The position numbers and the translations under genes are program-made. Below the pieces are notes generated by a model that saw only the letters and a program-made list of their open reading frames with translations, did no database searches and was not told where the DNA came from. From Clostridia bacterium (lineage in GTDB: Bacteria > Bacillota > Clostridia > Christensenellales > UBA1242), in the NCBI GenBank assembly GCA_017539765.1, contig JAFYCH010000060.1:1-23810 (forward strand): 23,810 nucleotides of DNA, read 5' to 3'. Of the stretch, positions 7,577 through 15,009 are shown one piece after another (the first letter of the stretch is position 1; every line of letters begins with the position of its first letter).

Positions 7577-8311
7577 ATGAAATATGTAAAAATAGAAGAA
7601 ATTGATGAAAAAGAAGGCATAGTATATATGCGTGCTTTTCTTGGTGGTAATATTCCTAAACAAATTATACCAGAAATACAACAGGAAATTCAAAATTATA
7701 ATACAGATTGGCGTGTTAGAGTCACATTGAATGACGCACCATTGGAAATCACGCATGATATGAGCATAGAAGATATTATAGATTGTTGGAAAAAAGGTGG
7801 AAATTTGCGTCAAAAAAGCATATACAAAACCATAAATGAATTGATTGATGATGTAAACAAACTTGGCGATTGGAGAACGGAAAAAGGTGTAAAAGAATAC
7901 TTAAAAGTTCTCGCAAGAATAAATAATATTTTAGACGGATATGAATATGAAATTCAGAATCAACTTTTCGGAAAGCAAAATGTCACAGGTATATTTCCAA
8001 AAGAAGTCACAGATGCTATCAAAGTAATATGTAGAGACAAATTTCCAAAAGATAGCGAAGTGTTTACAGAAGATGGTAATATAAAAGAAGGACTCCCAGA
8101 TACAGCAAATTATTTAACATTGGTTCATAATAATGGATTGTCAATTTTGAATCAACGTACAGATATTGCATACATTGGAAGAAATATGTATGTATATCCA
8201 AAAAAATACGGAAAAGAAGATGCGACATCACTTATCAAGTCAGCAAAAAAATTTATGGAGAAGTGTAATAACACTTTTGATGCAAAGCATAAAAACGAAG
8301 AAAATTTTTAA
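7577..8311 (+). CDS. Unrecognised 244-residue protein
   Basis: The start ATG follows GAGAGG by about 7 nt and its own promoter, so the start is well supported. There is no signal peptide or membrane segment. The N-terminal 75 residues are alpha/beta (KIEEIDEKEGIVYMRAF, then WRVRVTLNDAPLEITHDMS). The middle is helical (TINELIDDVNKL, VKEYLKVLARINNILDGYEYEI). The C-terminal part (GLSILNQRTDIAYIGRNMYV) ends in a lysine-rich helix. I recognise no family or catalytic motif. It is a single-gene transcript, convergent with the SDR gene and sharing its terminator. Base composition is like its neighbours, so there is no sign of recent transfer. Confidence 0.85.
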   Translation: MKYVKIEEIDEKEGIVYMRAFLGGNIPKQIIPEIQQEIQNYNTDWRVRVTLNDAPLEITHDMSIEDIIDCWKKGGNLRQKSIYKTINELIDDVNKLGDWRTEKGVKEYLKVLARINNILDGYEYEIQNQLFGKQNVTGIFPKEVTDAIKVICRDKFPKDSEVFTEDGNIKEGLPDTANYLTLVHNNGLSILNQRTDIAYIGRNMYVYPKKYGKEDATSLIKSAKKFMEKCNNTFDAKHKNEENF

Positions 8312-8328
8312 AATTGTTTAAAATTATC

Positions 8329-8360
8329 AAAAAAATTGTAGATTTTTCTACAATTTTTTT
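8329..8360. terminator. Bidirectional intrinsic terminator (7577 gene / SDR)
   Basis: ATTGTAGA (8335-8342) pairs with TCTACAAT (8347-8354) across TTTT. An A run precedes it and a T run follows it, so it works for both convergent transcripts. The SDR stop codon (8359-8361) overlaps its end. Confidence 0.9.
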
Positions 8361-9141
8361 ATTTATTAAACATTTTGCTTGTGAAATGTAGCATAACTCT
8401 TTTTGGCATTATTCTATTTAAAAAGTATAAGAATTTATATTTCGCACCAATGATATACATTGTTTTAGGGTTTTTCTTTTTTGAAATTTTCACAATCTTT
8501 TTTGCAACATATTCTGGGGTCATACGCTTTTCTTGGTTGCCATCAACTTTGTTTATGCTCTTTTGAATTCTATCGCCATATCTCTCGTTTGTTTCAAAAA
8601 CTTTTATTCTGTTTTTTACAAAGTTTGTTTTTGTGTCGCCTGGACAAATTGAAACTACTTTTATTTGAGCGTCAGCAAGTTCCATGGCAAGACTTTCGCT
8701 GTAAAGGTTAACGGCACTTTTGCTTGCAGAGTAAAGTCCTCTGTATGGTAGTGGAAACAATGCACAGGCACTTGAGATGTTTACAATCACAGAATTTTTT
8801 TGCATATGGGGTATTGCATATTTGTTAACCAAAAATGTTCCAAAAAAGTTTGTGTCAAATTGTCTTTTTGCATCTTCCAGTTTGGTCAGTTCCAATGCAC
8901 CTGCAAGGCCATAACCTGCACAATTTACAACAACGTCTATGCGCTTTTCTTTTTTTGCAATTTTTTCTATGCATCTTTTTATTTGTTCTTCGTCACAAAC
9001 ATTGCATTCAAAAGTAGTTTCGGTTTCTTCACCTACGTCTTTTGCAAGAGCATATACTTTGTCGCCGTCCTTTTCGTAAAGATTAGCCATTTCTTTTCCA
9101 ATTCCACTGGTTCCACCAGTTATTACAACAATTTTGTTCAT
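8359..9141 (-). CDS. Short-chain dehydrogenase/reductase (classical SDR)
   Basis: A 260-residue NAD(P)-dependent oxidoreductase with a Rossmann fold. Visible: the cofactor motif TGGTSGIG (residues 8-15), NCAG (73-76), catalytic S124 in NISSACA, and Y137/K141 in YSASK, followed by CPGDTKT after 165. The full catalytic set is present. The C-terminal 30 residues (YKFLYFLNRIMPKRVMLHF) are hydrophobic and basic, as in SDRs that act near membranes or on lipids, so a lipid or ketone substrate is possible, though this is not shown. The start ATG has AAAGGAAA about 6 nt upstream. It is divergent from queH with only 49 bases between starts, and overlapping promoters. Substrate unknown. Confidence 0.93.
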   Translation of the reverse strand: MNKIVVITGGTSGIGKEMANLYEKDGDKVYALAKDVGEETETTFECNVCDEEQIKRCIEKIAKKEKRIDVVVNCAGYGLAGALELTKLEDAKRQFDTNFFGTFLVNKYAIPHMQKNSVIVNISSACALFPLPYRGLYSASKSAVNLYSESLAMELADAQIKVVSICPGDTKTNFVKNRIKVFETNERYGDRIQKSINKVDGNQEKRMTPEYVAKKIVKISKKKNPKTMYIIGAKYKFLYFLNRIMPKRVMLHFTSKMFNK

Positions 9142-9156
9142 AAACTTTCCTTTTGC

Positions 9157-9184
9157 TTGATTTTTTTTATTTTAATGATAAAAT
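9157..9184 (+). promoter_or_regulatory. Promoter of queH, predicted leaderless
   Basis: TTGATT (9157-9162), a 16-nt spacer and TAAAAT (9179-9184) with extended -10 TGA. The -10 box ends 7 nt before the queH ATG, so transcription should start at or next to the A of the ATG. No Shine-Dalgarno sequence exists there. Confidence 0.75.
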
Positions 9185-9211
9185 TATACTATGACAAGAA
9201 ATTATTATCAA
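9183..9211 (-). promoter_or_regulatory. Promoter of the SDR gene, overlapping the queH promoter
   Basis: On the minus strand: TTGATA (9211-9206), a 17-nt spacer and TATAAT (9188-9183). Its -10 box overlaps the queH -10 box by two bases, and its -35 box is inside the queH coding region. Polymerase could hardly occupy both at once. Confidence 0.75.
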
Positions 9212-9850
9212 GAATTTTTGACCATAACAAAAAAAATAGACACAAAAAGCAAACCCAAACTTTTGCTTCATGTTTGTTGTGCACCATGTTCAAGTCATTG
9301 TTTAAGTGTGCTTGAGCCATATTTTGATATAACAGTTTTTTACTATAACCCAAACATTTCGCCGTTTGAAGAATATGAAAGACGACTTAACGAAGAAAAA
9401 AAATACTTATCACTTGTGCACCCAAACATAAAAATTGTAGATGCTGACTATGACAGCGAAAAGTTTGATGAACTGTCACGTGGACTTGAAAATTTGCAAG
9501 AAGGTGGAGAGCGTTGTCACAAGTGTTATAGACTAAGACTTCAAAAAACAGGGGAGTATGCAAAGCAAAATGGATTTGACTATTTCACCACAACACTCAC
9601 GGTTAGTCCATATAAACATAGTGCAACACTCAACGAGATTGGTGAAGAAGTTTCAAATTCGGTCGGTGTGAAATATCTTTTCAGTGATTTCAAAAAAGAA
9701 GATGGTTACAGACACAGCATAGAACTCAGCAAAAAATATAATTTATATCGTCAAGACTACTGCGGTTGCAAGTTTTCAAAAAATTTGCGAGACGAATACA
9801 AGCTTCTCAAACAAAAGATTGATGCCGAACGAAGCAATAAACAAGACTAA
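9191..9850 (+). CDS. queH: Epoxyqueuosine reductase QueH
   Basis: Catalyses the last step of queuosine synthesis in tRNA (epoxyqueuosine to queuosine), the non-homologous replacement for QueG. It has 219 residues, with the family's cysteines: C29-C30-x-x-C33 in CCAPC, C109 and C112 in GERCHKCYRLRL, and C191-G-C193 in YCGCKFS. YYNPNISP and TTTLTVSPYK are also present. Adjacent cysteines and the GERCxxC pair supply metal/cluster ligands in the family, and CGC is the conserved late pair. The ATG has no Shine-Dalgarno sequence but lies 7 nt after a -10 box, so the mRNA is probably leaderless. No other queuosine genes are in the window, which suggests salvage or synthesis genes elsewhere. Confidence 0.95.
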   Translation: MTRNYYQEFLTITKKIDTKSKPKLLLHVCCAPCSSHCLSVLEPYFDITVFYYNPNISPFEEYERRLNEEKKYLSLVHPNIKIVDADYDSEKFDELSRGLENLQEGGERCHKCYRLRLQKTGEYAKQNGFDYFTTTLTVSPYKHSATLNEIGEEVSNSVGVKYLFSDFKKEDGYRHSIELSKKYNLYRQDYCGCKFSKNLRDEYKLLKQKIDAERSNKQD

Positions 9851-9870
9851 AGATAAATTATTTTTGCATA

Positions 9871-9899
9871 TTGACAAAAATATTTTGTTAATATATAAT
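9871..9899 (+). promoter_or_regulatory. Promoter of the 9919 gene
   Basis: TTGACA (9871-9876), a 17-nt spacer and TATAAT (9894-9899): perfect consensus. It starts 20 bases after the queH stop and gives a leader of about 13 nt containing AGGGGA. Confidence 0.85.
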
Positions 9900-9918
9900 A
9901 TTAATGTAGGGGAAAAAT

Positions 9919-10350
9919 ATGGAAAACGAAGTTAAAGATTTTGATTTAAATTTGTTGGGCTACAAAAAGACAACGGCTCTTTTTGAAGAATTGATAAAAA
10001 ATGGCGACGAATTTTGTTGTGATAAATTAGAAGATACGGGTAATATGTTTTCTATGTTCAGAGCAAATATTAGCAGAGATTGTGCGCCAAGAGTACAAGA
10101 TTTTTATAATGCGGGTATAAAGGATACCAAAGTTATTGCTTACTTTTATGCCACACTTACACATTATGATGATTATACAGTATTTTCAAAAAAATTGGGA
10201 AAGAATGTTGAATTGCTTGAAGATTATTCTCCAAAAGAAGATGAAAAATTTAAAGAAATGCAAAAGCTTTATTATAGAGATGCATATAAGCAAATGATTT
10301 TAAGACAAGAAAAACTTAAAGAAGAATATAAAGAAGAAAATGGATTTTAA
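9919..10350 (+). CDS. Unrecognised 143-residue protein
   Basis: The start ATG follows TAGGGGAAAAAT, a good Shine-Dalgarno at normal distance, and a perfect promoter, so the gene is real and probably well expressed. It is soluble, acidic and lysine-rich, with a helical C-terminal coiled-coil-like tail (residues 105-143, many E and K). The middle contains CCDKLEDTGNMFSMFRANIS and TKVIAYFYATLTHYDDYTVF. No family or catalytic motif is recognised. It is a single-gene transcript, convergent with tex and sharing a terminator. Confidence 0.83.
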   Translation: MENEVKDFDLNLLGYKKTTALFEELIKNGDEFCCDKLEDTGNMFSMFRANISRDCAPRVQDFYNAGIKDTKVIAYFYATLTHYDDYTVFSKKLGKNVELLEDYSPKEDEKFKEMQKLYYRDAYKQMILRQEKLKEEYKEENGF

Positions 10351-10357
10351 AACATAT

Positions 10358-10390
10358 AAAAACTCAAAGTTTATCGCTTTGAGTTTTTTT
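10358..10390. terminator. Bidirectional intrinsic terminator (9919 gene / tex)
   Basis: AAAAACTCAAAG (10358-10369) pairs with CTTTGAGTTTTT (from 10377) around a 7-nt loop, with T and A tracts on the proper sides for both strands. Confidence 0.9.
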
Positions 10391-10407
10391 GTGCTTAAAA
10401 TAATAAA

Positions 10408-12585
10408 TTATGCTTGTTCTTCTTCAATGTTTTTCATTGTGAGAGAAATTCTATTTTTTTCTAGGTCAACAGAAAGTACTTTTACTTTAACAACTTGACC
10501 AACAGAAAGTTCTTCGCTTGGGTGTTTGATGTATCTGTCGCAAATTTGACTTATGTGAACAAGTCCGTCTTGGTGAACAGAAATATCAACAAATGCACCA
10601 AAGTCAATAACGTTTCTTACTGTTCCAGTAAGTACCATACCAGGTTTTAAGTCATTTATACTCATAACGTCTGTTCTCAGCATAGGTGCTGGCAAACTGT
10701 CTCTTATGTCTCGACCTGGTTTTTGAAGTTCGCTTACAATATCTTGAAGTGTTGGTTCTCCAACGCCAAGTTCTTTTGCGGTTTTTGCAAGTCCTGCTTT
10801 TTCTACAAGTTCTGCAAGATGAGTTACATTTCCGTTTTTGACATCTTCGTCTGTCATACCAAAATGTTTCAAAAGTTTTTCTGCAGCGTCATAGCTTTCT
10901 GGGTGGACAGCAGTGTTATCTAAAATATTGTTTCCATTTGTTATTCTTAAAAAGCCTGCACATTGTTCAAATGCCTTGTCACCAAGTTTGCTTACTTTTT
11001 TAAGTTCGTTTCTGTTTTTAAATGCACCATTTTCTTCTCTATACTTAACCACATTTTTTGCAATTCCACTGTTTAATCCACTTACTTTAGAAAGTAGGGC
11101 AGGGCTTGCTGTGTTAAGGTCAACACCAACGCTGTTTACGCAATCTTCAACAACTCCGTCCAAAACTTCAGTAAGTCTTTTTTGTGGCATATCGTGTTGA
11201 TATTGTCCAACGCCAATGCTCTTTACGTCAATTTTGATAAGCTCTGCAAGTGGGTCTTCAAGACGTCTTGCAATAGAAACTGCACTTCTTGTTGTTACGT
11301 CAAATTCTGGGAACTCTTCTGCGGCGAGTTTGCTTGCACTGTAAACACTGGCACCTGCTTCGCTTACAACCATATAGCTTACTGGTCTGTGTGCTTTTTT
11401 GATAAGGTTTGCAATAAAGATTTCACTTTCCTTGCTTGCTGTTCCGTTTCCAATTGAAATGCAATCAATTTTGTATTTGTCAATAAGATTTAAAATAATT
11501 TGTTCACTTTCTTCAATTTTGTTTTGTGGTGGGGTAGCAAATACTACGCCTTTGTCGAGCACTTTTCCGTTTTCGTCAATAACTGCAAGTTTGCAACCTG
11601 TTCTATATCCAGGGTCAAAGCCCAAAATTGTTTTGTGTTTGAGTGGTGGTTGCATCAAAAGTGGTTTAAGGTTTACTTTAAACATATTTATTGCTTGCTC
11701 ATTTGCACGGTCAGTAAGTTCGTTTCTAAGTTCTGTGCTAAGGCTTGGCATAATAAGTCTGTCAAAACTATCTACCACAGTTGCATTCATACAGTCTGTA
11801 AAGATGCTTTCGCCCTTTATATATTTGCTTGCAACAATGCTTATGCATTTGTCATGGTTTGCTGTGATGTCAACTTTTAGACACTTTTCGGCTTCTCCAC
11901 GATTGATTGCAAGTATTCTGTGGCTTGGTATTGTTTTTATTGCTTCTTTTCTGCCGTCATACATTTCGTAAGTCTTAAAGTTTTCTGCTTCTTTAAGTGT
12001 TGTTTCAATAACTGCTGTGTCTTGCAAAAATTTTCTCAAAAGTTTTCTTACTTCTGCATCGTCACTGATGATTTCTGCAATAATGTCAAGTGCACCCTGA
12101 AGTGCTTCTTCGGCTGTTGAAACTCTCTTTTTCTCATCTTCATCATTGTTTACATATTCTTTTGCAATATCAAGTGGTTTGCCTTCTTTGAGTTTTTGAG
12201 CAAGTATGATTTTTGCAAGTGGTTCAAGTCCTTTTGCAATTGCCTTTGTTGCTCTTGTTTCTCTTTTAGGTCTAAATGGTCTATATATATCTTCAAGTTC
12301 TGTAAGAGTGTTAGCCTTTTCAATTTTTTCTTTAATTTCGTCAGTCAATTTTCCTTGGTCGCCAATTAGTTTTATAATTTCTTCTTTTCTTTTGTCCATA
12401 TTTCGCAAATAGTTAAGTCTATCTGCAAATGCTCTCAATGTTTGGTCGTCACAACTTCCTGTGAGTTCTTTTCTGTATCTTGCAATAAATGGAATAGTAC
12501 AGCCTTCGTCAATAAGTTTAACAATGTTTTCTGCATGGTCTTCTCTTATTCCAAATTCAATTGCAAGAATGTTTGAATTATTCAT
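10408..12585 (-). CDS. tex: Tex-family RNA-binding transcription accessory protein
   Basis: Tex is a conserved cytoplasmic nucleic-acid-binding protein linked to transcription. It has 725 residues with the usual order: helical N-terminal Tex domain with FIARYRKELTGSCDD, a YqgF/RuvC-like fold from about residue 320 (ILGFDPGYRTGCKLAVID), a helix-hairpin-helix pair (VGVDLNTASPALLSKVSGL and FKNRNELKKVSKLGDKAFEQ), and a C-terminal S1 domain from about residue 645 (GTVRNVIDFGAFVDI). The frame is open 25 codons further upstream, with a hydrophobic but non-homologous stretch. The ATG at 12585 is chosen because AAAGAGGTG stands about 6 nt upstream and the protein then starts like the family (SNILAIEFGI). 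It is a single-gene transcript, divergent from the metallopeptidase gene. Numerous plus-strand open frames inside it are antisense shadows. Confidence 0.96.
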   Translation of the reverse strand: MNNSNILAIEFGIREDHAENIVKLIDEGCTIPFIARYRKELTGSCDDQTLRAFADRLNYLRNMDKRKEEIIKLIGDQGKLTDEIKEKIEKANTLTELEDIYRPFRPKRETRATKAIAKGLEPLAKIILAQKLKEGKPLDIAKEYVNNDEDEKKRVSTAEEALQGALDIIAEIISDDAEVRKLLRKFLQDTAVIETTLKEAENFKTYEMYDGRKEAIKTIPSHRILAINRGEAEKCLKVDITANHDKCISIVASKYIKGESIFTDCMNATVVDSFDRLIMPSLSTELRNELTDRANEQAINMFKVNLKPLLMQPPLKHKTILGFDPGYRTGCKLAVIDENGKVLDKGVVFATPPQNKIEESEQIILNLIDKYKIDCISIGNGTASKESEIFIANLIKKAHRPVSYMVVSEAGASVYSASKLAAEEFPEFDVTTRSAVSIARRLEDPLAELIKIDVKSIGVGQYQHDMPQKRLTEVLDGVVEDCVNSVGVDLNTASPALLSKVSGLNSGIAKNVVKYREENGAFKNRNELKKVSKLGDKAFEQCAGFLRITNGNNILDNTAVHPESYDAAEKLLKHFGMTDEDVKNGNVTHLAELVEKAGLAKTAKELGVGEPTLQDIVSELQKPGRDIRDSLPAPMLRTDVMSINDLKPGMVLTGTVRNVIDFGAFVDISVHQDGLVHISQICDRYIKHPSEELSVGQVVKVKVLSVDLEKNRISLTMKNIEEEQA

Positions 12586-12613
12586 TTTTACACCTCTTTG
12601 GTTAGTCACCGAA

Positions 12614-12660
12614 ATTATAATAACACAAAAGCATAAAAAAACAAAAAGTTTTTGTGTCAA
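12614..12660 (-). promoter_or_regulatory. Probable promoter region of tex
   Basis: On the minus strand a perfect TTGACA (12660-12655) and a perfect TATAAT (12619-12614) are both present, but 35 nt apart, too far to form one promoter. Either TATAAT uses a weak -35 box about 17-19 nt upstream, or TTGACA uses a weak -10 (TATGCT at 12635-12630 with a 19-nt spacer). I cannot decide. Confidence 0.4.
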
Positions 12661-12691
12661 TTGTTAAAAAATAGCGAATTAAATTGTAATA

Positions 12692-12720
12692 TTGACTTAA
12701 CATAAAACTGTTGATATAAT
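12692..12720 (+). promoter_or_regulatory. Promoter of the metallopeptidase gene, predicted leaderless
   Basis: TTGACT (12692-12697), a 17-nt spacer and TATAAT (12715-12720) with extended -10 TGA. The box ends 7 nt before the ATG at 12727. There is no Shine-Dalgarno sequence. Confidence 0.85.
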
Positions 12721-12726
12721 AAGAGT

Positions 12727-14199
12727 ATGGAAATGGAAGATGAAGTTAAGCGTGATCCGACGTTGGGAGATATTATAAAGACATATTTCTACAAAAAAAA
12801 TGCAAGCAAATGGATTTTTGAAAGAGCTAAAAATCTTGATGTTTTATCATATTTTCTTACAAAAGGGAGATTAACAAGTTTAAAATATCAGTTTTTGAAA
12901 GACTATGGACAGAATGCCGCAAAGTATTCTCCAGATACACACAGGGTTTTTATTTATGGTCAAGAAAATATAGAACAAAACACAATTTTGCATGAGACGC
13001 TGCATGCTTGTTCAAACAATGAATATAAATTTTCACAATTTAATAAAAATGACACAACAATTGGACTAAAAGGAAGATACAATAATTATCTGGCAAATGA
13101 TTACATAAATGGTTTTTTGCGAGTAGATTTTGGCGATGCAATAAATGAGGCAGCAACTGAATTTTTTACATATGATATTTTACACTCAAAAAATAAAGAA
13201 TACCCACAAGATTCAATATATACGCATCTTGTAAATATATTTGCAATTTTCTGTATGCGAGAAAAAGACGGAAAAGTGGTTATTGACTCAGATATCAAAA
13301 ATAGAATATTCAAGTTTTACATAAAAGGCGAATATAACAAATTTGTTGAATACTTAAGCAACACTTATCACTCTCCAAAATCTCAGGTCGAAATGTTAAT
13401 GTTTCAATTTGACAAAGTGCTTGAACTTATAAAGGAAGAATCCTCTTTAAATTTTGACATGTTAATCAGATGTTATAATACATTGTATGAGATGCAACAT
13501 AACAGATTTGCAGCGAAGCATCAAAATGCGACTTTAGATGACTTTTTAAATAGTTCAGAAATAAAAGAGATGGTCGAGTTGTTATCATCAAGAACGTCTT
13601 ACAATGTTAATAGAATTGCAAAAGAGATATTTATAAAAAAATTTAAAAATTATCAATTTGGTGTCAATGAAACAAACGGTTTATCTAGTTTTGTCATGAA
13701 TTATTGCTTTGACAAGAAGATAAATAATTTTGATACAAGGGCAAATTCTGCCACAGACCTTTTATCTTTAAGCAATGCGGAGACTTTTGATAAAAACTAC
13801 AGAATGGCAATGAAAGAGTTTGATGATTATGAAAAACTTTCTGCACTTTTGTTCTTTAGTTCTTCTGAGTATTTACAAACACCAGATAGTCAAAAAATAT
13901 ATAACACTGCAATTTTGCATGATCTCATTGAGAGAGGAAAACCAGAAAACGAAAATTATAAAAATGACTTTATGTTTTATATACTAAATTTACCAAAACT
14001 TAAAAATGATTATCTATATTATTCTTTTTCACCTGATGTACTTTTGGATTATATAAAAAATGATACAACAAGATTAAAAATCAACAAAAAAAATGTTCAA
14101 AGCGATTCAAAACTGAAGGATTATTTAAAAATTTCCAAAAAATACGGTCAAGTTTTGGAAGATACACAAGAACAGGAAGATTTAGAAAAAAGAAAATGA
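12727..14199 (+). CDS. Predicted zinc metallopeptidase (HExxH), family not recognised
   Basis: A 490-residue protein. HETLH at residues 89-93 gives the two zinc histidines and catalytic glutamate of a zincin. About 50 residues later, NEAATEFF (140-147) offers a third glutamate ligand, the gluzincin-like NExxTE arrangement. The segment around it is helical. The remaining C-terminal two-thirds (from about 155) is helical, lysine- and asparagine-rich, and unassigned. No signal peptide or membrane helix is visible, so the protein is predicted to be cytoplasmic. The ATG at 12727 is exactly 7 nt after a strong -10 box and has no Shine-Dalgarno; a second ATG (codon 3) is possible. It is a single-gene transcript ending in a hairpin that contains its own stop codon. 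The substrate is unknown. Confidence 0.85.
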   Translation: MEMEDEVKRDPTLGDIIKTYFYKKNASKWIFERAKNLDVLSYFLTKGRLTSLKYQFLKDYGQNAAKYSPDTHRVFIYGQENIEQNTILHETLHACSNNEYKFSQFNKNDTTIGLKGRYNNYLANDYINGFLRVDFGDAINEAATEFFTYDILHSKNKEYPQDSIYTHLVNIFAIFCMREKDGKVVIDSDIKNRIFKFYIKGEYNKFVEYLSNTYHSPKSQVEMLMFQFDKVLELIKEESSLNFDMLIRCYNTLYEMQHNRFAAKHQNATLDDFLNSSEIKEMVELLSSRTSYNVNRIAKEIFIKKFKNYQFGVNETNGLSSFVMNYCFDKKINNFDTRANSATDLLSLSNAETFDKNYRMAMKEFDDYEKLSALLFFSSSEYLQTPDSQKIYNTAILHDLIERGKPENENYKNDFMFYILNLPKLKNDYLYYSFSPDVLLDYIKNDTTRLKINKKNVQSDSKLKDYLKISKKYGQVLEDTQEQEDLEKRK

Positions 14200-14222
14200 C
14201 TACAAATTCTGTAGTCATTTTT
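14193..14222. terminator. Bidirectional intrinsic terminator (metallopeptidase / CYTH)
   Basis: AAAATGACTACA (14193-14204) pairs perfectly with TGTAGTCATTTT (14210-14221) around AATTC. The TGA stop of the metallopeptidase gene (14197-14199) is inside the left arm. Confidence 0.92.
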
Positions 14223-14243
14223 AATTTAATAGAGTAGTAAAAT

Positions 14244-14906
14244 TTAGTATTCAAATCTAAAAACTCTTTTTCCTGCTTCGTACTTTGTTTCGTCCATAGG
14301 CAAAAGAGTAAGTTTTTGTTCAAGTGTGAAAACCATTCTGTCAAAAGCAGTCTTGTTGGCAATATCATTTACGCAATCCATCTTAAGTTCAAGTATATTA
14401 TCTGGCACATTTTGTCTTTTTGTTGTAAATAACACATAGTCAATATTTACAATGCCCTTAAAACCAGAGTTGTTGATTATTTCAAGTTGTTTTCTATCAG
14501 TGGTTATATGCATAAATATTTTAAGGTTTTTAAGCATTCTGGCAATATCGGCATCTATTCTATTTACATAGATATCTTGCAGTTTGTCTTCCAAAAACAA
14601 AATGTAATTTTTTTCTATTTTGTCGCCATAGTGCATTTCTGTTTCAAACTCTCGTCTTTCGCCGTTGTTTTTGCAAACGATGCTTAGTGTTTGTTTGTCG
14701 CCACAAACTCTTACTCTTATGCTGGCGTCAAGTTGTTCCAAAAGTCTGTCTGGAGTTTCATAAAAGTAGTCAATAATTGTCAAGTTTGTTTTTTTGACTG
14801 TTGCATAATTTGGCATAAGCTTGATAAGCTCTTCAAGTCGAGAAATCTCGTTTGAATGAATATAATATGTTTTTTGAATTGGTTTTTGAATTTCTAAATT
14901 TTCCAT
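14244..14906 (-). CDS. CYTH-like (triphosphate tunnel) protein without the usual ExExK motif
   Basis: CYTH proteins bind triphosphates or polyphosphate with metal inside an eight-strand tunnel. In this 220-residue protein the family-like strands are IIDYFYETPDRLL (residues 44-56), ASIRVRV (61-67), EFETEM (86-91), TTDRKQLEI (135-143), ILELKMD (171-177) and ETKYEAGKRV (206-215). The N-terminal ExExK strand that normally binds metal is not recognisable: the expected position reads PIQKTYYI. So activity may be altered or lost, or the protein may be closer to VTC-type domains. The ATG has no Shine-Dalgarno sequence. A TATAAA box ends 9 nt upstream, which suggests a leaderless or nearly leaderless mRNA. 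Confidence 0.75.
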   Translation of the reverse strand: MENLEIQKPIQKTYYIHSNEISRLEELIKLMPNYATVKKTNLTIIDYFYETPDRLLEQLDASIRVRVCGDKQTLSIVCKNNGERREFETEMHYGDKIEKNYILFLEDKLQDIYVNRIDADIARMLKNLKIFMHITTDRKQLEIINNSGFKGIVNIDYVLFTTKRQNVPDNILELKMDCVNDIANKTAFDRMVFTLEQKLTLLPMDETKYEAGKRVFRFEY

Positions 14907-14914
14907 ACATATAT

Positions 14915-14941
14915 TTTATATTTTTTTTGTTTTTTATGCAA
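14915..14941 (-). promoter_or_regulatory. Possible promoter of the CYTH gene
   Basis: On the minus strand: TTGCAT (14941-14936), a 15-nt spacer and TATAAA (14920-14915). The spacer is short, so the -35 assignment is uncertain; the -10 box ends 9 nt before the ATG. Confidence 0.5.
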
Positions 14942-14958
14942 CCATTTTTTATTAGTTG

Positions 14959-14967
14959 TGATATAAT
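14959..14967 (+). promoter_or_regulatory. Extended -10 promoter of the MazG-like gene
   Basis: TGA followed by TATAAT (14962-14967). I find no good -35 box; the extended -10 may compensate. It would give a leader of about 36 nt with AGAAGG as Shine-Dalgarno. Confidence 0.6.
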
Positions 14968-15009
14968 GGAGTTGGTTGATGGTTTTAAAATCAAAAAAAG
15001 AAGGTTAAT

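Noticed and set aside
8800..9315. 171-codon plus-strand open frame across the SDR gene and into queH
   Set aside because: It is antisense to a clear SDR and overlaps the start of queH in another frame; the phenylalanine- and cysteine-rich translation is typical of a shadow.
11399..11971. 190-codon open frame on the plus strand within tex, with several other plus-strand frames in 10723-12667
   Set aside because: Antisense shadow of tex: the tex frame has all family domains, and these frames have no Shine-Dalgarno, promoter or recognisable protein.
12586..12660. 25-codon N-terminal extension of tex resembling a hydrophobic signal
   Set aside because: No Shine-Dalgarno for it, Tex is cytoplasmic, and the ATG at 12585 has a strong Shine-Dalgarno.
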